This document shows positions 38,512-50,240 of a stretch of 64,000 nucleotides of DNA, piece after piece. The position numbers were made by a program, and so were the translations under genes. This DNA comes from Heterostelium multicystogenum (Eukaryota > Evosea > Eumycetozoa > Acytosteliales > Acytosteliaceae). The stretch lies in NCBI GenBank assembly GCA_003667245.1, contig RCNN01000057.1, positions 1 through 64,000 of the forward strand, read 5' to 3'. The notes beneath the pieces were generated by a model, which saw nothing but the letters and a program-made list of their open reading frames with translations, did no database searches and was not told the origin of the DNA. The stretch's first letter is position 1. Every line of letters starts with the position of its first letter.

Positions 38512-39279
38512 TAACTACTATCTAAAGATCTAGATATCTACTATATTTATAGTTATCTATCTATGCTATGATTTGTTATACTATGCTATGCTATACAGAT
38601 AACTAACTCTATTTTAAGTAAAAGACTTTATACTACAACCTTGTTAGGTTATTTGTTTGATCGATTGAATTTGATCAATCTGTTGTTTAATACTAACTTC
38701 TATATTATCAATTGATATCAAGTTAACTATTATTATTATTGCTATTCTACAGTTATAACTTTCAACTTTAGTATACCTTTATCTTTACTCCACAATATCG
38801 ATAATGGTAACATTCATTCACTAAATTAATTAAAAAATCTATCTTTCATTCATGAAGGAAGATCATTCATTTATTTGTTAACATTTTTACCGCATGCGAG
38901 ATTTATTTAATTCTTAATTTAATATGTTGTATTGTTGTTGTTTACTGCAGTAAGTTAAACAATAATAGATTCATTCATTTCCCTGATCTTACCCATTTGT
39001 AAATCAATCTATGGATGTAATAGAACCTGTGTAAGATCAGGGCTTAGTGTTACATGAGTTGGCTAATTGTCTTCTAATGAATTGTTAGAGTAAGAGTTCT
39101 GTTGACAATAAGTTAAGATAATGATTTGATTACAAGCTGCTTGGAATATGAATCGAGGCAGAGAATCGTAGAGTATCGAAATACAATCCAAAGACTAATT
39201 GAAAGTCTTTAACTAGTTTCTGTTTAACGTTCAATGAGAATAGATACTAATGCAATGAGATCAAGTAGCAAATACTTAC
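38512..39279. other. Intergenic, AT-rich
   Basis: Upstream of DEPDC5 and downstream of the small membrane-protein exon. Contains CTATGCTATG direct repeats (38560-38595). Further exons of the small membrane-protein gene should lie here if it is multi-exon, but none could be recognised. Confidence 0.4.
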
Positions 39280-39489
39280 AGTGAAGTCTGATTTAATATA
39301 ACGAGGAAAATCAGTGAATAGATCAAGGAAATAAACCAGATAGAAAATTCCCGTTGATAAATTTAGCATCAAACTTTGTTCATTTAATGTCATCCATCCG
39401 AGACTAAAGTAAATATTAGAAATTGTTGTTATGAAAATAATGAGTCCTATTATAAATAAAGTAATCATGCATATTATTAATTTTCTCAT
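39280..39489 (-). CDS. Small membrane protein, first exon (FLDLFTDFP family, copy 1)
   Basis: Seventy codons from ATG 39489: two hydrophobic segments (ICMITLFIIGLIIFITTISN; LMLNLSTGIFYLVYF) then FLDLFTDFPRYIKSDFT. A gtaagt donor follows directly after the Thr codon, at the same place as in the paralogous exon at 42649-42891. I therefore end the exon there; unspliced reading stops at 39247. Downstream exons were not recognised, so this is a partial gene or a retained first exon. Family unknown to me. Confidence 0.5.
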
Positions 39490-39704
39490 GATGTATTACT
39501 GATAATTATAATAATAATAATTATTATTATAGTAATTAATATATTATATTTAATATAAATCTAAAATTATAGTTATAAACCACAAGCGTGATTAATAATG
39601 GTTAAATTAATTAGAGAAGGACCTTCCTTTGTTGGGTGCAATCGATCAAAATTTTAAGTTTTTGGTTGTAAAGTAACACACCAACAGGAGGGTAATCTGC
39701 TCTA

Positions 39705-41715
39705 TCATCTTTGATTTGGTGCATTTCTCCTCCTAATATGTCTAATGATAAAGAAAGCAATAACAATAATAACGGCAGCTCCACCAACAACTGAAATCGG
39801 AATATATACCTTCTTATATATATCATCTTCAACTGGGTGTATTGTATTATTATACATTGGAAATGTGTTAATTAAACATGATTGGTTTCAAAAGTGCGAA
39901 TATCATAATATCCTTACATTCTGGTGTTGGAGGAAGTGGATTTACGAAACCTTCATATGCACCTAGGTCTCGAAGTGTCAGAATATACCTATAAGTGACA
40001 CTGGTATCGACGTCTGTGAAATGATAGGTTATATTCTCACTGGTTTCATTGTACTTATCACAAAGAATATTCTTGATTACAAGTGATTTTTCATTTTGAA
40101 TCCTATGGCCATGAACAACAACTTCATTCTTGCCTGTATATACTACTTTATAAATGAGTGGTGTATCTATATATTATAACATATATTAATATACTCCAAT
40201 TTACATTCATGATGATGATGATTTGATACTTACTGGTGCGGATCTCTATATTTCTGAAATGAATTTTAATGTCATAGTTTGTAATATTATCATCTAGAGA
40301 ACAATTGTATATATTTTCTTCGAGAGCCTTAAATTTACATAGGGCTTCACCAAAAGTGACAACAAAATCATAATCAGCTACACCCCAAATTTCATCGGAC
40401 AATGTCACTGTAATGTTTTTTTTGATCGAAGCTGGATACCTTTTTGACGAGACTTATAAGTCTCTGAGATTCTCCAAAACGTTTTTCACCATTCACTAGC
40501 AATAGTTGGGGTATGTATTGATCACTTCCATCTTCATTGGTTGATAAAATTTTACAACTAACTGTATCGTTTAAATTTGCCGTAATGTTACACACATTAT
40601 TGTTTCCCATGATAATAGATTTTACCACTGTTGAGTAGGTTCCTTTCAATAGGAAAGTGAACTTACCATATGATGATTTAGATATATAATCAACTTTAAA
40701 AGAAATCAGTATAAATATTATTTTGATAGATATTCAGGTTAATACATACTTTCGACAACTGAGAATGGTTCACTTTTTCTTCCAAAGATATCTACCGTGA
40801 CATAAAAGAGTTGCTCTGTTACATTTTGAATGGTAATCAATGCATTGTTGGTTGGCATCGTAAAATCACCTTCATATCTGCTTCTATTTTTATTCAGATA
40901 AATCGATATATCGTTCACATTATAACCGAAGTTAGATCCATAAATATAAATAGTGGAATTTGATTGCTTGACATCGGAAATCCGTGGTTCTATAAATATT
41001 CAGTAAAGGTAAATAAATGATTACAATACTATCTTAAAGATTTAAACTTACTCTCCCATATGATTCTTAGAGGTACTTTATACGTAGAATCTCTATACGT
41101 AGTGGTAAATATTGTATCAACATATGATTTCTGGATGTTGAGATCAATGAAATCTTTACTCAATTGTAAAGAAGCAGTATTGTCATCGACCGAAGTAACT
41201 TTCAGTGTGTCGTACAATAATGTCAATTTAGTTAGATAGGAGAAAAACAATCCATTGACTGTAATAGAACTGGGGATAGTTGGTACTGTAACATTGTCTG
41301 GAATAAATCTAATTAATCTGATATTGAGTGTTTGCGAACAGATCCTTGGATATGGGTATGAAATGCAAACTTTAGCAGTAGTGGAAAAAAGTGTATAATA
41401 GCTAATGTTGTACATAATTATTGATTGATTGAGTTGAAATATTTGATTATCCCAAATCTCTGTCGTGTTAAATCTAAAAATTATTGTATATTCGTTATCC
41501 AATGGAAAGTCACCTGTAAAAGTAATGGAATCAATGTTGGATTCAATGCTTTTCAACACTGGTCTTTGAGCTATTTTAAATCAAAAATGAATATTTATTT
41601 TATTATAAACCTAATTAATTATTTATCCAAATTTCTGTTATTTATAATAAACTTTACCATTTATAAAGTATAAATTAATTATTATAAGAAGTAATAACAT
41701 ATAGAATCGTAACAT
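39705..41715 (-). CDS. TIG/E-set repeat single-pass membrane protein (Tgr-like)
   Basis: The start at 41715 opens a signal peptide (MLRFYMLLLLIIINLYFING) cut by an intron (to about 41573). Exon 2 (41572-41044) reads AQRPVLKSIES ... and contains Asn-glycosylation sites and beta-rich sequence. The next exon (40993-about 40753) begins PRISDVKQSNSTIYIYGSNFGYN, the characteristic start of an IPT/TIG domain. Further exons cover 40680-39835, followed by DIYKKVYIPISVVGGAAVII, a TM helix, and a short Arg-rich tail (IIRHIRRRNAPNQR) ending at 39705. One shift near 40410-40430. A type I surface glycoprotein with Ig-like folds, the same general design as dictyostelid Tgr proteins. A cell-cell recognition role is inference; orthology to a named Tgr gene is not claimed. 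Confidence 0.65.
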
Positions 41716-42648
41716 TTTTAATTTAATGTATAATATAAATATATAATAAATAGAAACTTTTAAAAGTGTTAATGTTAACTTCAAAGTTGTGTTGAATATT
41801 AAAATAAGAATAATATTGTTGTTCTCTTGGGTATCAATATTAAAATTAGAATTTCTGGAGTGTAATTTAAATATAATATTAAATTTATTATTATCCATAA
41901 AAATATAAAATATTGGTTATTTATTATTATTGCTGGGTGAAAGAGTATTACTTTTCAACATCATTGATTTGACACTGATTATTGAATTTAATCTCACAGG
42001 AGTATATATTGTAACATCAAAGTTTAAATCACATGAGAGTGTACTTTAAAGTGTGCCACTCACAGTAACACTGCTTGTGTTTTTTTTATCTGACAAACCC
42101 CCTTAAAATAATTCATAATTAGTCAATTGTTATTTAAAATGGTGTGATTGACATTTTAATCTAAACAACTACACATAGTTCACACTATTGATCATTTAGC
42201 TATATATATATATATATCTGAAAAGAAAGTTGAATATTAAAATTGATATACAATCATGTTGACTTCAATTGTTGGTATGAATAAGTAAATGTTTCATTTT
42301 GAAAATAATATCTATCAAATTTATGTTGATATCCATTGAAATAATGTATTGATTAAGCTAAAGTCATAAAGGATTGTGTAAGCTGGAATCTTTAAGTATG
42401 GTAATGAAGTCCTTTATTTGAAGATAAATTAAATCTTATTACTTTGCTTTCATTATCTATTATTTATTTTGTTAAGATAAAGCTTAACTTAAGCAATTAG
42501 TAGTAGATTTTAAATATGAAAACACTCTCTCTTACCATACAAAGAGAGGAGTAACTTTAAATCATTAACGAGCTTCTATTTGTGTTTAATTCAAAGTTCT
42601 TAATGAGATGTCTGCATTTAGTTTTGGAAATAACAACTATATACTTAC
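41716..42648. other. Intergenic, AT-rich
   Basis: Between the TIG gene start and the second small membrane-protein exon. No exon recognised on either strand. Contains TA repeats at 42200-42218 and a CTTTATGACTT/AAGTCATAAAG word near 42360. Any later exons of the 42649-42891 gene would have to be here. Confidence 0.4.
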
Positions 42649-42891
42649 AGTAAAGTCTGATTTTAACCGATAAGGAAAATCAGTAAACAAATCAAGAAAA
42701 TTGACCAAACAAACTAAAAATGATGATACATATACTGCTAAAAATTGAATCTTTCGTTCCATAAATCCAATTTTATAGTAATCGTCCGCTGCAACTAATA
42801 GTATTAGAAATAGATCAAAAAAATTGGTAAAATACAAGAAATTTTTAAAATATTTAGAACGCGACCATTTAAAGCCATCCAATTTAGACAT
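42649..42891 (-). CDS. Small membrane protein, first exon (FLDLFTDFP family, copy 2)
   Basis: Eighty-one codons from ATG 42891: a basic start (MSKLDGFKWSRSKYFKN), two hydrophobic segments (LYFTNFFDLFLILLVA; QFLAVYVSSFLVCLV) and the shared end FLDLFTDFPYRLKSDFT directly before a gtaagt donor. Compared with copy 1, the end and the splice position match, while the N-terminal part has diverged. The two copies flank the TIG gene in the same orientation. Function unknown; later exons not found. Confidence 0.5.
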
Positions 42892-43178
42892 GATGTAATT
42901 AAAAACAATATTATTATTATTATTATTATTATTATATTATTGTTATGATCAAAAATTGATATTATTCTATATATATCTGTCTATATTCTTTATATCTAGT
43001 TTGTACGATGATAAAACAATGGTGTAAAAACAAGTGTCATTTTGAATTCCTAAATTTTGTTGATCATTTTTGTAATTAACAAACCCCTAGGATAAATGGA
43101 GGTAATTTTGCTCCATGAAGTTGAAGGTAAAAACCAAAAATCATTGACCAATGCACTTTTATTACTTGTGGTAAAATA

Positions 43179-44855
43179 ATGTTAAAAGATAATAATAATA
43201 ATTCAAATGAAAATAATGTATTGGTTAATCTATCATTTGTGTTGTTAACTAAAATAATAGAATGCTTAGATGATAATATAGACAGAGTATGTTTCAGTTT
43301 GAGTTGTAAGACATTGTTTGATCATCGTAATAGCTATCTATTATTCAAATATAATCATTGGATAAGATCATTCATCAAAAATAGCAGTCATACTTTTATG
43401 TCTTCATACAGAGATATCCTGATTCGATCATTCAATCGATACACTGATCAGAATCATCTGCTTGAAATCAGTTCAACTCCAATTGATCCAACCATAGATA
43501 GCATAAATACTTCATACATTTTCGATAGATTCCATACAGTAGACACCATTCAATGCAGTAGTATGTATGATTCATTAAAAAAAACCAACCATATTTTTAT
43601 TAATATTAGTGTGATCCAAATCAAATCAGAAATAGATGATCATTTCATTCATAACAATATCAGTAATACAAATATCAATTCAATTTGTTTGAGACGAGAT
43701 ATAGAATTACAAGAAAACATCAGATTTCCATCGAATATAAAAGAGATTATAACTCAGAAATCTCAGATAAACGAATCATCATTGCCATTGCATTTGGAAT
43801 CTTTAATTTTCGATGTTGGTATATATGGATCACCTAAAAAATCACTCCTACCTCGATCACTCAAAGTTCTATATCTACGTCCAACTAGTGGTGATTATTA
43901 CGGTGAATCTGATTTCAAATCACTCCCACCCAATCTTGAAGAACTTTTATATTTCCCTATCAATGATGAAGATAACTTAATGTGGGCGAAATCAGCTCAA
44001 CTACCAACAACATTAAAGATTCTAAAAATGAGAACCAAACAATTACCATACATCAAACATTTAACATCATTACACACTCTTGGTGTGATTTCTTTTAATG
44101 GTTCTATTGGAGTTGGAGATATCCCAGAGAGTGTCACTCGATTGGAGTTGTTCAATTTATCACGAACACCATTCCAAAGAGAATTTATACCACCAAACAT
44201 CAAACATTTAGATATATGCAATGACATTAAATTTGTACCTTCATCATGTCCAAATACATTTGCCACACTTCAACATTTGGAAACATTGGTTCTTACTGGT
44301 ATTTCTTCCAGAAGTGACATTAATTTTGAACGACTTCCAGAGAGTTTAATCAATATCCATCTTCCAGATAATAACAAATTCCGATTTAATACACTCATTG
44401 ACAACTGTAATCGATTACCAAATTTGAAGTTTGTTGAATATGGTGGATTCGATAATAATGGTTTTAGAGGTCAAAAACGATTAATCAACAGATCAATACA
44501 ATCAATTAAATTAGATTTTTCAACAGTTCTAACAGATCAAACAATTGTTAAATCAGTGGAGAACATCAATTTTGGTTATTATACAAAAAAAGTAGAACAA
44601 GATGTATGGACACCTTCAGTTTCTTCAATATCTATCCATTTTGATTTTATTATAAACAACAATTTGAGAGACATTCCAGCAACAATCAAAAACATAACGA
44701 TTAAAATAGGATCCAAAAAGTTTAAAACAAGAAAATTAGATGAAAGTAGTATTTTAATAATGGGACTCAGCAGATTTAATACTACTTCCACAATTGTAAA
44801 CATTGACAATTTAAATAAGTATTTATTATCTTTAATAAATATAAATTCCATCTAA
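43179..44855 (+). CDS. FNIP-repeat protein with F-box-like N-terminus, intact copy
   Basis: A single open exon of 558 residues. The N-terminal 60 residues (VLVNLSFVLLTKIIECLDDN ... CFSLSCKTLFDHR) have the hydrophobic/Cys pattern of the F-box-like module found at the start of dictyostelid FNIP proteins. The rest is a chain of leucine-rich, FNIP-type repeats: SLPLHLESLIF, LLPRSLKVLYL, SLPPNLEELLYF, QLPTTLKILKM, DIPESVTRLEL, RLPESLINIHLP. The family is greatly expanded in dictyostelids, and F-box members are presumed adaptors of SCF ubiquitin ligases. No frameshift. Close relatives lie at 60592-62292 and 63485-64000 on the other strand. Confidence 0.85.
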   Translation: MLKDNNNNSNENNVLVNLSFVLLTKIIECLDDNIDRVCFSLSCKTLFDHRNSYLLFKYNHWIRSFIKNSSHTFMSSYRDILIRSFNRYTDQNHLLEISSTPIDPTIDSINTSYIFDRFHTVDTIQCSSMYDSLKKTNHIFINISVIQIKSEIDDHFIHNNISNTNINSICLRRDIELQENIRFPSNIKEIITQKSQINESSLPLHLESLIFDVGIYGSPKKSLLPRSLKVLYLRPTSGDYYGESDFKSLPPNLEELLYFPINDEDNLMWAKSAQLPTTLKILKMRTKQLPYIKHLTSLHTLGVISFNGSIGVGDIPESVTRLELFNLSRTPFQREFIPPNIKHLDICNDIKFVPSSCPNTFATLQHLETLVLTGISSRSDINFERLPESLINIHLPDNNKFRFNTLIDNCNRLPNLKFVEYGGFDNNGFRGQKRLINRSIQSIKLDFSTVLTDQTIVKSVENINFGYYTKKVEQDVWTPSVSSISIHFDFIINNNLRDIPATIKNITIKIGSKKFKTRKLDESSILIMGLSRFNTTSTIVNIDNLNKYLLSLININSI

Positions 44856-45151
44856 ATATAAAGATATTTATTGCTTGACTTGGTCCTTTAGCTAAACTTA
44901 GGTTTCAGTTTCCAAAAACATGAACTTAATGTGGGATACACTCACTTTCTTCTCACATTAATATTAACAATAGCCAATTAATTAATTTTTGATTCAAAGT
45001 TTTATTAAACTTGTTGTATAATAAAATGACAAGTAGATAATTATGTAGGTTTTGTTAATTATTCATTATTGTTGTTGTTGATGTTGTTGATGATTTGTTG
45101 GCGGGAGGATGGATGGATGGTGATGGATGAATAGATAGTTGATTGATTTAT

Positions 45152-46731
45152 TTAGTTCTTCTTGATTGCTTTCTTTTTACTTTGGGCTGTTCTTCTTGAA
45201 AATACCTCTTCGATTGCCTTCTTGAAACAAATAAAGTTATAATCGATCAAACCTGAAATAAATAAACGTATGTTAGTTGTTGAAGTTCTTGCTCTGCAAT
45301 AAATATTGATAGACTATAACATACCGTGCTTGTCGAAATTTGATTCACGTAGTAAACAAACTAATGCTAGATATTTGTTGACTTCTCTTAAATATAATAC
45401 CATTCCATTGTTAAGCTTAATGACAGAGTGTGACTCTTGGTCGTATCCAAGACCCTCTTCCTCCTCTTTCAAACCATAGATACACGAGACATCGATAACA
45501 ACATCAATCATATCACTGCAAAGCTCGTATGTTTGCATGTCAACTGGTGAGTTGTCAGTGGCGACATAGATCTTACTTACGACATCAACAAGGAATGCCT
45601 TTTCAATTCTTGATCTCTGTATGATAGACACAGACAATAGAATGTTAGCTTAACAATAAATAACAACAGATGCAAGCACACAAGTATTTGAATACGTACA
45701 GAAATAAAAACATCAAGTAGATTCTCGAGTGTTGGTAAATTGTGGAATCAGCTTTTGAATGACTTTGGAGAATGCTTCGAAAATGGAGTGATCATAAATA
45801 CTGGTTACATAGAAGCTTGGGTGGATGTGAATGTTGGCATCTGCAAGTTCGTCTGTTGCCTTTTGTTGAATGTCTCTTTGTCTGTCGATCTTGTGGTCAT
45901 CAGAAAGACCGTCAGCCTTGTGAATGAATACTTCAAAGTGTATATTTGGGTTGATCTAGGTAGTGAGAGTTATAAATTAGTATGACGATTGAACTGGGTA
46001 GAGCATGTTTGACAGCTTACTTGGTGAACCTTGACGATGGTTTGGTGCAACTTCATGAGTGCCTCGGTGATTTCGTCCTGGGCATCGATGACAAAGACGA
46101 TAGCACCACAGTTATTCAAAATGAATTCATAGTCGAATGCTGGATCAAAGAAATCCAATTGACCTGGGAAGTCCCAGATTTGGAATTGCACGAACGAGCT
46201 GTTTGAAATGTCATTCTTTACTACTTTGCTTGTACTCTCCAAAAACAATGTTTCATTTGGCAACATCTTGTGGAATACTACCTTTTGAATCGATGATTTA
46301 CCTGATCTATAATTATTAAAATATAATAGATAAATTAGACATTTTTACATCGATAAGTTTATAATTTCTGCTATATTGCTGGTCTGCTACTGTTGTTGCT
46401 GTTGTTGATGAAGATGATCATCATCATGTTGTTATTATTATTGTTGTTGTTGTTGTTGTGGACTTCTCCTGCTGTTTCATAAGTCGCACCAATAATAACT
46501 AATATCGCCTATCTATTGTTATAGTCTTCATTCGATATAGCTGCAGAGAGCTGTTGCTGTTGCTATTGCTGTTGGTTTATAGATAGATTACCTCTTTAAA
46601 CCCATCAAGAAGATCTTTGGCTTGTTCTCGATTTGAGAGGTTGATTGACCTTCATTTTGATTCTCTTCACCATAGCCTAAATCACCCAAGAATGAGTTTT
46701 CATATTCGTCGTTGTAGTTCTCTTCGTCCAT
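45152..46731 (-). CDS. ragC: Rag GTPase, RagC/Gtr2 subgroup
   Basis: Five exons fit exactly: 46592-46731, 46021-46306, 45700-45955, 45325-45616 and 45152-45252. Exon 1 ends [11 protein letters not shown] and exon 2 continues [14 protein letters not shown], together the P-loop. The switch region [13 protein letters not shown] and, in exon 3, [17 protein letters not shown] (HKxD base-recognition) identify RagC rather than RagA. The C-terminal roadblock-like domain covers exons 4-5 ([20 protein letters not shown]). RagC pairs with RagA on the lysosome to recruit TORC1. The only break is one extra T in [10 protein letters not shown] (plus-strand AAA at 45737-45739 should be AA), so the gene is almost surely intact. 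The first intron is long (285 bases) and rich in TTG repeats. Confidence 0.92.
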
Positions 46732-48344
46732 ATTTTATTTTTATACAACTCGATTGATTGCTTAGCTAATAAGTAGTGTTGTTATCAAAGTTGTAATGAA
46801 TGAATGAATCTAATTCAACCCAATTCTATTCTCTACTATTCTTTTTCTATTCACACTAACAAATCTAATTTATTGAAAAATGTATTAAAAAATAAAAAAA
46901 TCAAATCAAAAAAAATGGTGAAGAATTTTCATTTTTGTTTTATTTTTTTGCTTTGTTGTTGGTGGAAACAGACTGGACTGGAGAGGCCAGAGTATAAGAA
47001 GTAGTTGTGATGTTGCAAACTTATACTACTTCCACCAACCTTTCAATATTATTACTGTTACTTAATATATACCTCATACTAAACACATTCAACTTATTTC
47101 TATCTTCTTTATTTTATTTGTTTGTTTATTTGTTGTGTTTATTAATATGTGAAGATGAGGTTTCACAAATAAAGTAAGAAATAATTTATAGAAAAAAAGC
47201 TTCATATATAATTAAAGTTTTATTGTTTTGTTGTTTGGTGTAATGTAATCCATTTTCAAATGTATGAAGTACAAAGGACACATAACTTTAGATTAAACAA
47301 AAACTTTTCGTTAGTTTTTCAAATTATTACATTGTTGTGAAGTATTGTTTTTGTTTTTTTTTTGTTTTTGTTTTTTTGAACAAAATCAAAGGTGATATTA
47401 ACACCAGACCATCTATGATGCATCACATAGTGATTGTTTTTTTTGTTTGAAAAAACTGAAAAAAACTGATATACTTAAATTTTATTTTATTTAATTTTCA
47501 GTGTCCCCCAAATCTCACCTCACAAATTTTTTGATTCCCTAATACACTATCAACCCCTCTGGGTAAACAAAAATATAATATTTATTTTTACATTTTTATT
47601 GTTTCTTTATTATCTCTAATCTTTTAATAACTATATATAATTAATTTAACTATAGTAATAGGTATATAGTCAAGATAACTAACTAATCATATTTAAAATA
47701 ACAAAACAAACCAAACCAATAAATTATAAAATAACTATAATCCATAGAAACAACAACACTATTACAAATAAAATACCAATATATAATTTAGTTTAGACAA
47801 GATTTATTTGTTTTTTAATAATAAAGTCTAATATCAAGAGCCACATCTTCACCTTCCCCATTCTTTAGTCAATAAAAGTAATACACAAGTCATTCATTTT
47901 TACACAGAAACTCACACCACCAACACCAACACCACCACCAAGTCAAAGAATAACAATAGTGTAGTAATATATATAATATTTAATATCAATTCAAAACAAA
48001 TAACACTAAATTAGTAAATTAATTATTCTCAACAACATCACCTTCCTCCGAATAACAAACAAACAAGAGTAAAACTACTAAAAAAGTAGTAGTATAGAAA
48101 ATTAATTAAAGTAAACAATAGTTATTATTATTATTATTATTTAGGAAATAGCAGCCAGTACATCATCATCGTCGTTATCGTCATCATCATTGTAGTTTAA
48201 ACTAATTATAGTTATTAGTTATTAGTTTTAAATAAATTAATATCAGTCATACCATATATAGAATAATAATTAATAATAATAGTAGTAAAGTAATTATAAT
48301 TAGAAATAGAATATATATATTATATATAGATAGATAGTTAGAAG
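46732..48344. other. Intergenic, divergent promoter region
   Basis: About 1.6 kb between the RagC and TMEM184 starts. Extremely AT-rich, with long T-runs (47345-47375, 47435), ATT and ATC repeats (48128-48190) and TA repeats before 48345. Short open frames near 46804 are random in composition. No RNA gene recognised. Confidence 0.5.
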
Positions 48345-50015
48345 ATGAGTTTTAAGTTCACACTGGATTCATCATTAAGTTTATCTATAATAGCCAAATA
48401 CGATAGAGATGAAGATTATAGTAGTAGTAGCCATGAGACACATTCCTCCTCATCGTCATCTAACAAACCAATCTATGTTTATATTCCATTTTTCGCTGAA
48501 TCGGTGCCTGCGATCTGGGCACTCTTTGCTATTGCCGGACTGTTTGTCGTGCTAGGCACAGCACTGTCGGCACATCTCATTTACAAACACCTTAAATATT
48601 ACACACAGCCCGATCACCAGCGTTATATAGTGCGTATCGTCTTTATGATTCCTATATACGCGATCTACTCTTTGCTATCACTTATTTTGCACCGATTTGA
48701 AGTGTATTTTTCACTATTCAGAGATTGGTAAGCACACCTTTTTACAGCGCACAGTGTGATTGCCACCAACTGATGACTAACCATCTCTCTCTCTATTCCA
48801 CCGATCTTTACAGTTATGAAGCCTATGTATATATATGTTCTTTTGTTTATGTGTGAACTATGGTGGAGGAGACAAGAATTTAGTTACACATTTCGTCTCA
48901 CATCCTCCACTGAAATTACCAATTCCATTGTTTTGTAAAGTTAAGCCCAATGAGTATGTAATGCTAATTATACTGCAGTGTACATCTGCTTTCACTGATG
49001 ATCCAGTCAGCGGTTAACTAATAATGATTCGTTGTGGTTATTATTATTATAGACGTTTTCTTCAGATTTGTAGAATGGGAATGTTACAATATGTATTAAT
49101 TAGACCAACTGTAACATTGATATCAGCAGTACTGGCGTCGTTTAATTTATATAGTGAGGGTGATCTTTCAACCAACAATTTCTATCTCTATTCATCAATT
49201 ATCATCAATATATCAGTTACAATTGCACCTATATATCATCGTGCTTTTCTATCAGGCTGCAATTGAGGAGCTCTCGCCCTACAGTCCCTGCTAAAGTTTA
49301 CTTCCATCAAAATTGTTGTATTCTTTTGCTTTTGGCAATCAATTGTCATCTCTGGTATGGTCAAATTTGGAATCATCTCTGGTATAGATGGTTGGGATTC
49401 AGGTGAAGTTTCAGCTGGTTTAAATGTAAATATTATAGCAAGCCAACTTAGGACTAATATAGGTATACTAATCATCGGACATATATATATAGAATTTCTT
49501 GATTTGCTTTGAAATGTTTGGTGTGTCTATTCTTCATATCTATGCTTTTCCATACGAGCTGTACAGAGTCCGTGCATTCAGTTCAGCACCATTGATTCAC
49601 AGAGTGGAGATGGATCTGTATTCAAGTCAGTCATCAATTCAGTCAGCCAGAAGGACATGGTCAAAGAGACTGTGCACGCATTTAAGGGAACAAAAATTAC
49701 AGATGGAAAGTCAACTTATGCTGGTTTTGAAAAACAGCGACTACGAAGCATTCGAGGTCGACGAGATTGAAATGGGAGAATTTACATCCTATCAAGATAC
49801 CACAGACACACAGTTTGGCGATGGTGCGGGCGGAGGTGCTGCCATTCTTAGTCACCCACAAGTAACCCTCAGCAGATGATCAGTGACGTGACTTTTTCTC
49901 ATTGATGAACAACGACTATACCAACATCGACTTTAGTGGTATAGATCAAGATGCTCTCGATGAAATGAATTTTGGACGACTATATGAGGATGTTAAATTC
50001 ACAGCAAGAAGATAA
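48345..50015 (+). CDS. TMEM184-family multi-pass membrane protein
   Basis: Exons: 48345-48726, 48814-48953, 49053-49425 and 49493-50015, with clean GT-AG junctions. After a Ser/His-rich start come hydrophobic helices (VPAIWALFAIAGLFVVLGTA; IVFMIPIYAIYSLLSLI). The family signature is spread over exons 2-3: CYEAYV, NYGGGDKNLVTHFVSHPP, KVKPNE and FLQICRMGMLQYVLIRP. Further helices and FEMFGVSILHIYAFPYELYR follow. The tail is hydrophilic and acidic, ending FGRLYEDVKFTARR. TMEM184 proteins are seven-helix membrane proteins related to organic solute transporter alpha; substrate unknown. Single-base shifts near 48835, 49255, 49730 and 49895 interrupt otherwise conserved sequence and are probably errors. 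Confidence 0.85.
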
Positions 50016-50240
50016 CATAGATCAACATAATAATATAATATTAATTTAATTTATTGCAAAACAATCCAATCAGATCTTTTGTGTTTTTTTTTTTTGACAA
50101 TTTTCTCTTTTCTTAGAATGTAGTGAAAAAACAAAAAAGTTTTTATTTTAGATATGTTGACCTCCAATATACTGATCATTTTTCCTTAATTGTATTTTTT
50201 AAGTGTGTTGAATATTATTTGTTATTGTATAGATATAGAA

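Noticed and set aside
45700..45955. Programmed frameshifting in RagC and other genes
   Set aside because: Breaks occur at unrelated sites in many unrelated genes, in plain homopolymers, without slippery heptamer-plus-structure contexts. Sequence error is simpler.
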